Assembly: GCA_963733135.1 (NCBI GenBank)
Contig: CAVTBX010000011.1
Coordinates: 1 to 21,775 of the forward strand
Reading direction: 5' to 3'
DNA: 21,775 nt
DNA from: CAVTBX01 sp963733135
GTDB lineage: Bacteria > Actinomycetota > Thermoleophilia > Gaiellales > Gaiellaceae
The notes under the pieces were generated by a model. The model searched no databases, was not told where the DNA came from, and was given only the letters and a program-made list of their open reading frames with translations. Positions 21,763 through 21,775 of the stretch are shown piece after piece. Position 1 is the stretch's first letter, and the number at the start of each line of letters is the position of its first letter. A program made the translations under genes and the position numbers.

Positions 21763-21775
21763 GGGGCTATAGCTC
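21763..21775 (+). tRNA. 5' end of a tRNA, probably tRNA-Ala, cut by window edge
   Basis: GGGGCTATAGCTC matches the acceptor 5' strand (GGGGCTA), T8-A9 and the start of the D stem GCTC. GGGGC starts are usual for tRNA-Ala. TACACT at 21746-21751 lies 11 bases upstream and could be a -10 box. The anticodon is outside the window, so the identity is a guess. Confidence 0.55.

Overview
The window is high-GC bacterial DNA. Ribosome binding sites are often weak, GTG and TTG starts are common, and the gene families point to an actinobacterium. Thermoleophilia-type soil or sediment lineages (Gaiellales or Solirubrobacterales) are my best guess, from protein style alone; no 16S rRNA is present. Most of the window is ordinary chromosome. 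A stretch from about 9.7 to 14.7 kb, next to a tRNA-Ser, looks like worn-down accessory DNA.

Layout. 1-2062: a truncated GYD-domain gene, a HAD phosphatase with a one-base frameshift, a flavin reductase, and divergent to it an AhpD/carboxymuconolactone-decarboxylase-like gene. In that last gene an in-frame TGA sits exactly at the second cysteine of the CxxC active site and is followed by a SECIS-like hairpin, so it is a selenoprotein candidate. 2078-6481: a potassium uptake operon, trkA followed by two tandem trkH paralogues. 6478-6645: a long nested inverted repeat that includes the last trkH stop codon. 6673-9716: aquaporin, an esterase-type hydrolase, an Asn/Asp-rich repeat protein, and a DUF72 protein.

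9721-14767: a PLDc_N-type small membrane protein, a LapA-like protein, a secreted hypothetical protein, a small zinc-ribbon-like protein and a GT2 glycosyltransferase. They are mixed with relics: a decayed HTH gene and its intact paralogue, a tyrosine-recombinase fragment, two diverged copies of a ~100 bp repeat, and 11-bp iterons upstream of a phage-like hypothetical gene.

14768-18934 (minus strand): a large membrane protein, a lipoprotein cytochrome c, a Cof-type HAD phosphatase, serS, then tRNA-Ser(UGA). 18970-21671: an envelope-stress module with htpX and pspAB on the plus strand, convergent with pspA-pspAA on the minus strand. The pspA reading frame carries a one-base frameshift. 20-bp palindromes of one family sit in the gaps of this module. 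The window ends in the first 13 bases of a tRNA, probably tRNA-Ala.

The most interesting candidates are the CxxU selenoprotein (1505-2062), the structured element after trkH (6478-6645), and the palindrome and repeat families. No selA, selB, selD or tRNA-Sec lies in the window, so Sec decoding cannot be confirmed here.
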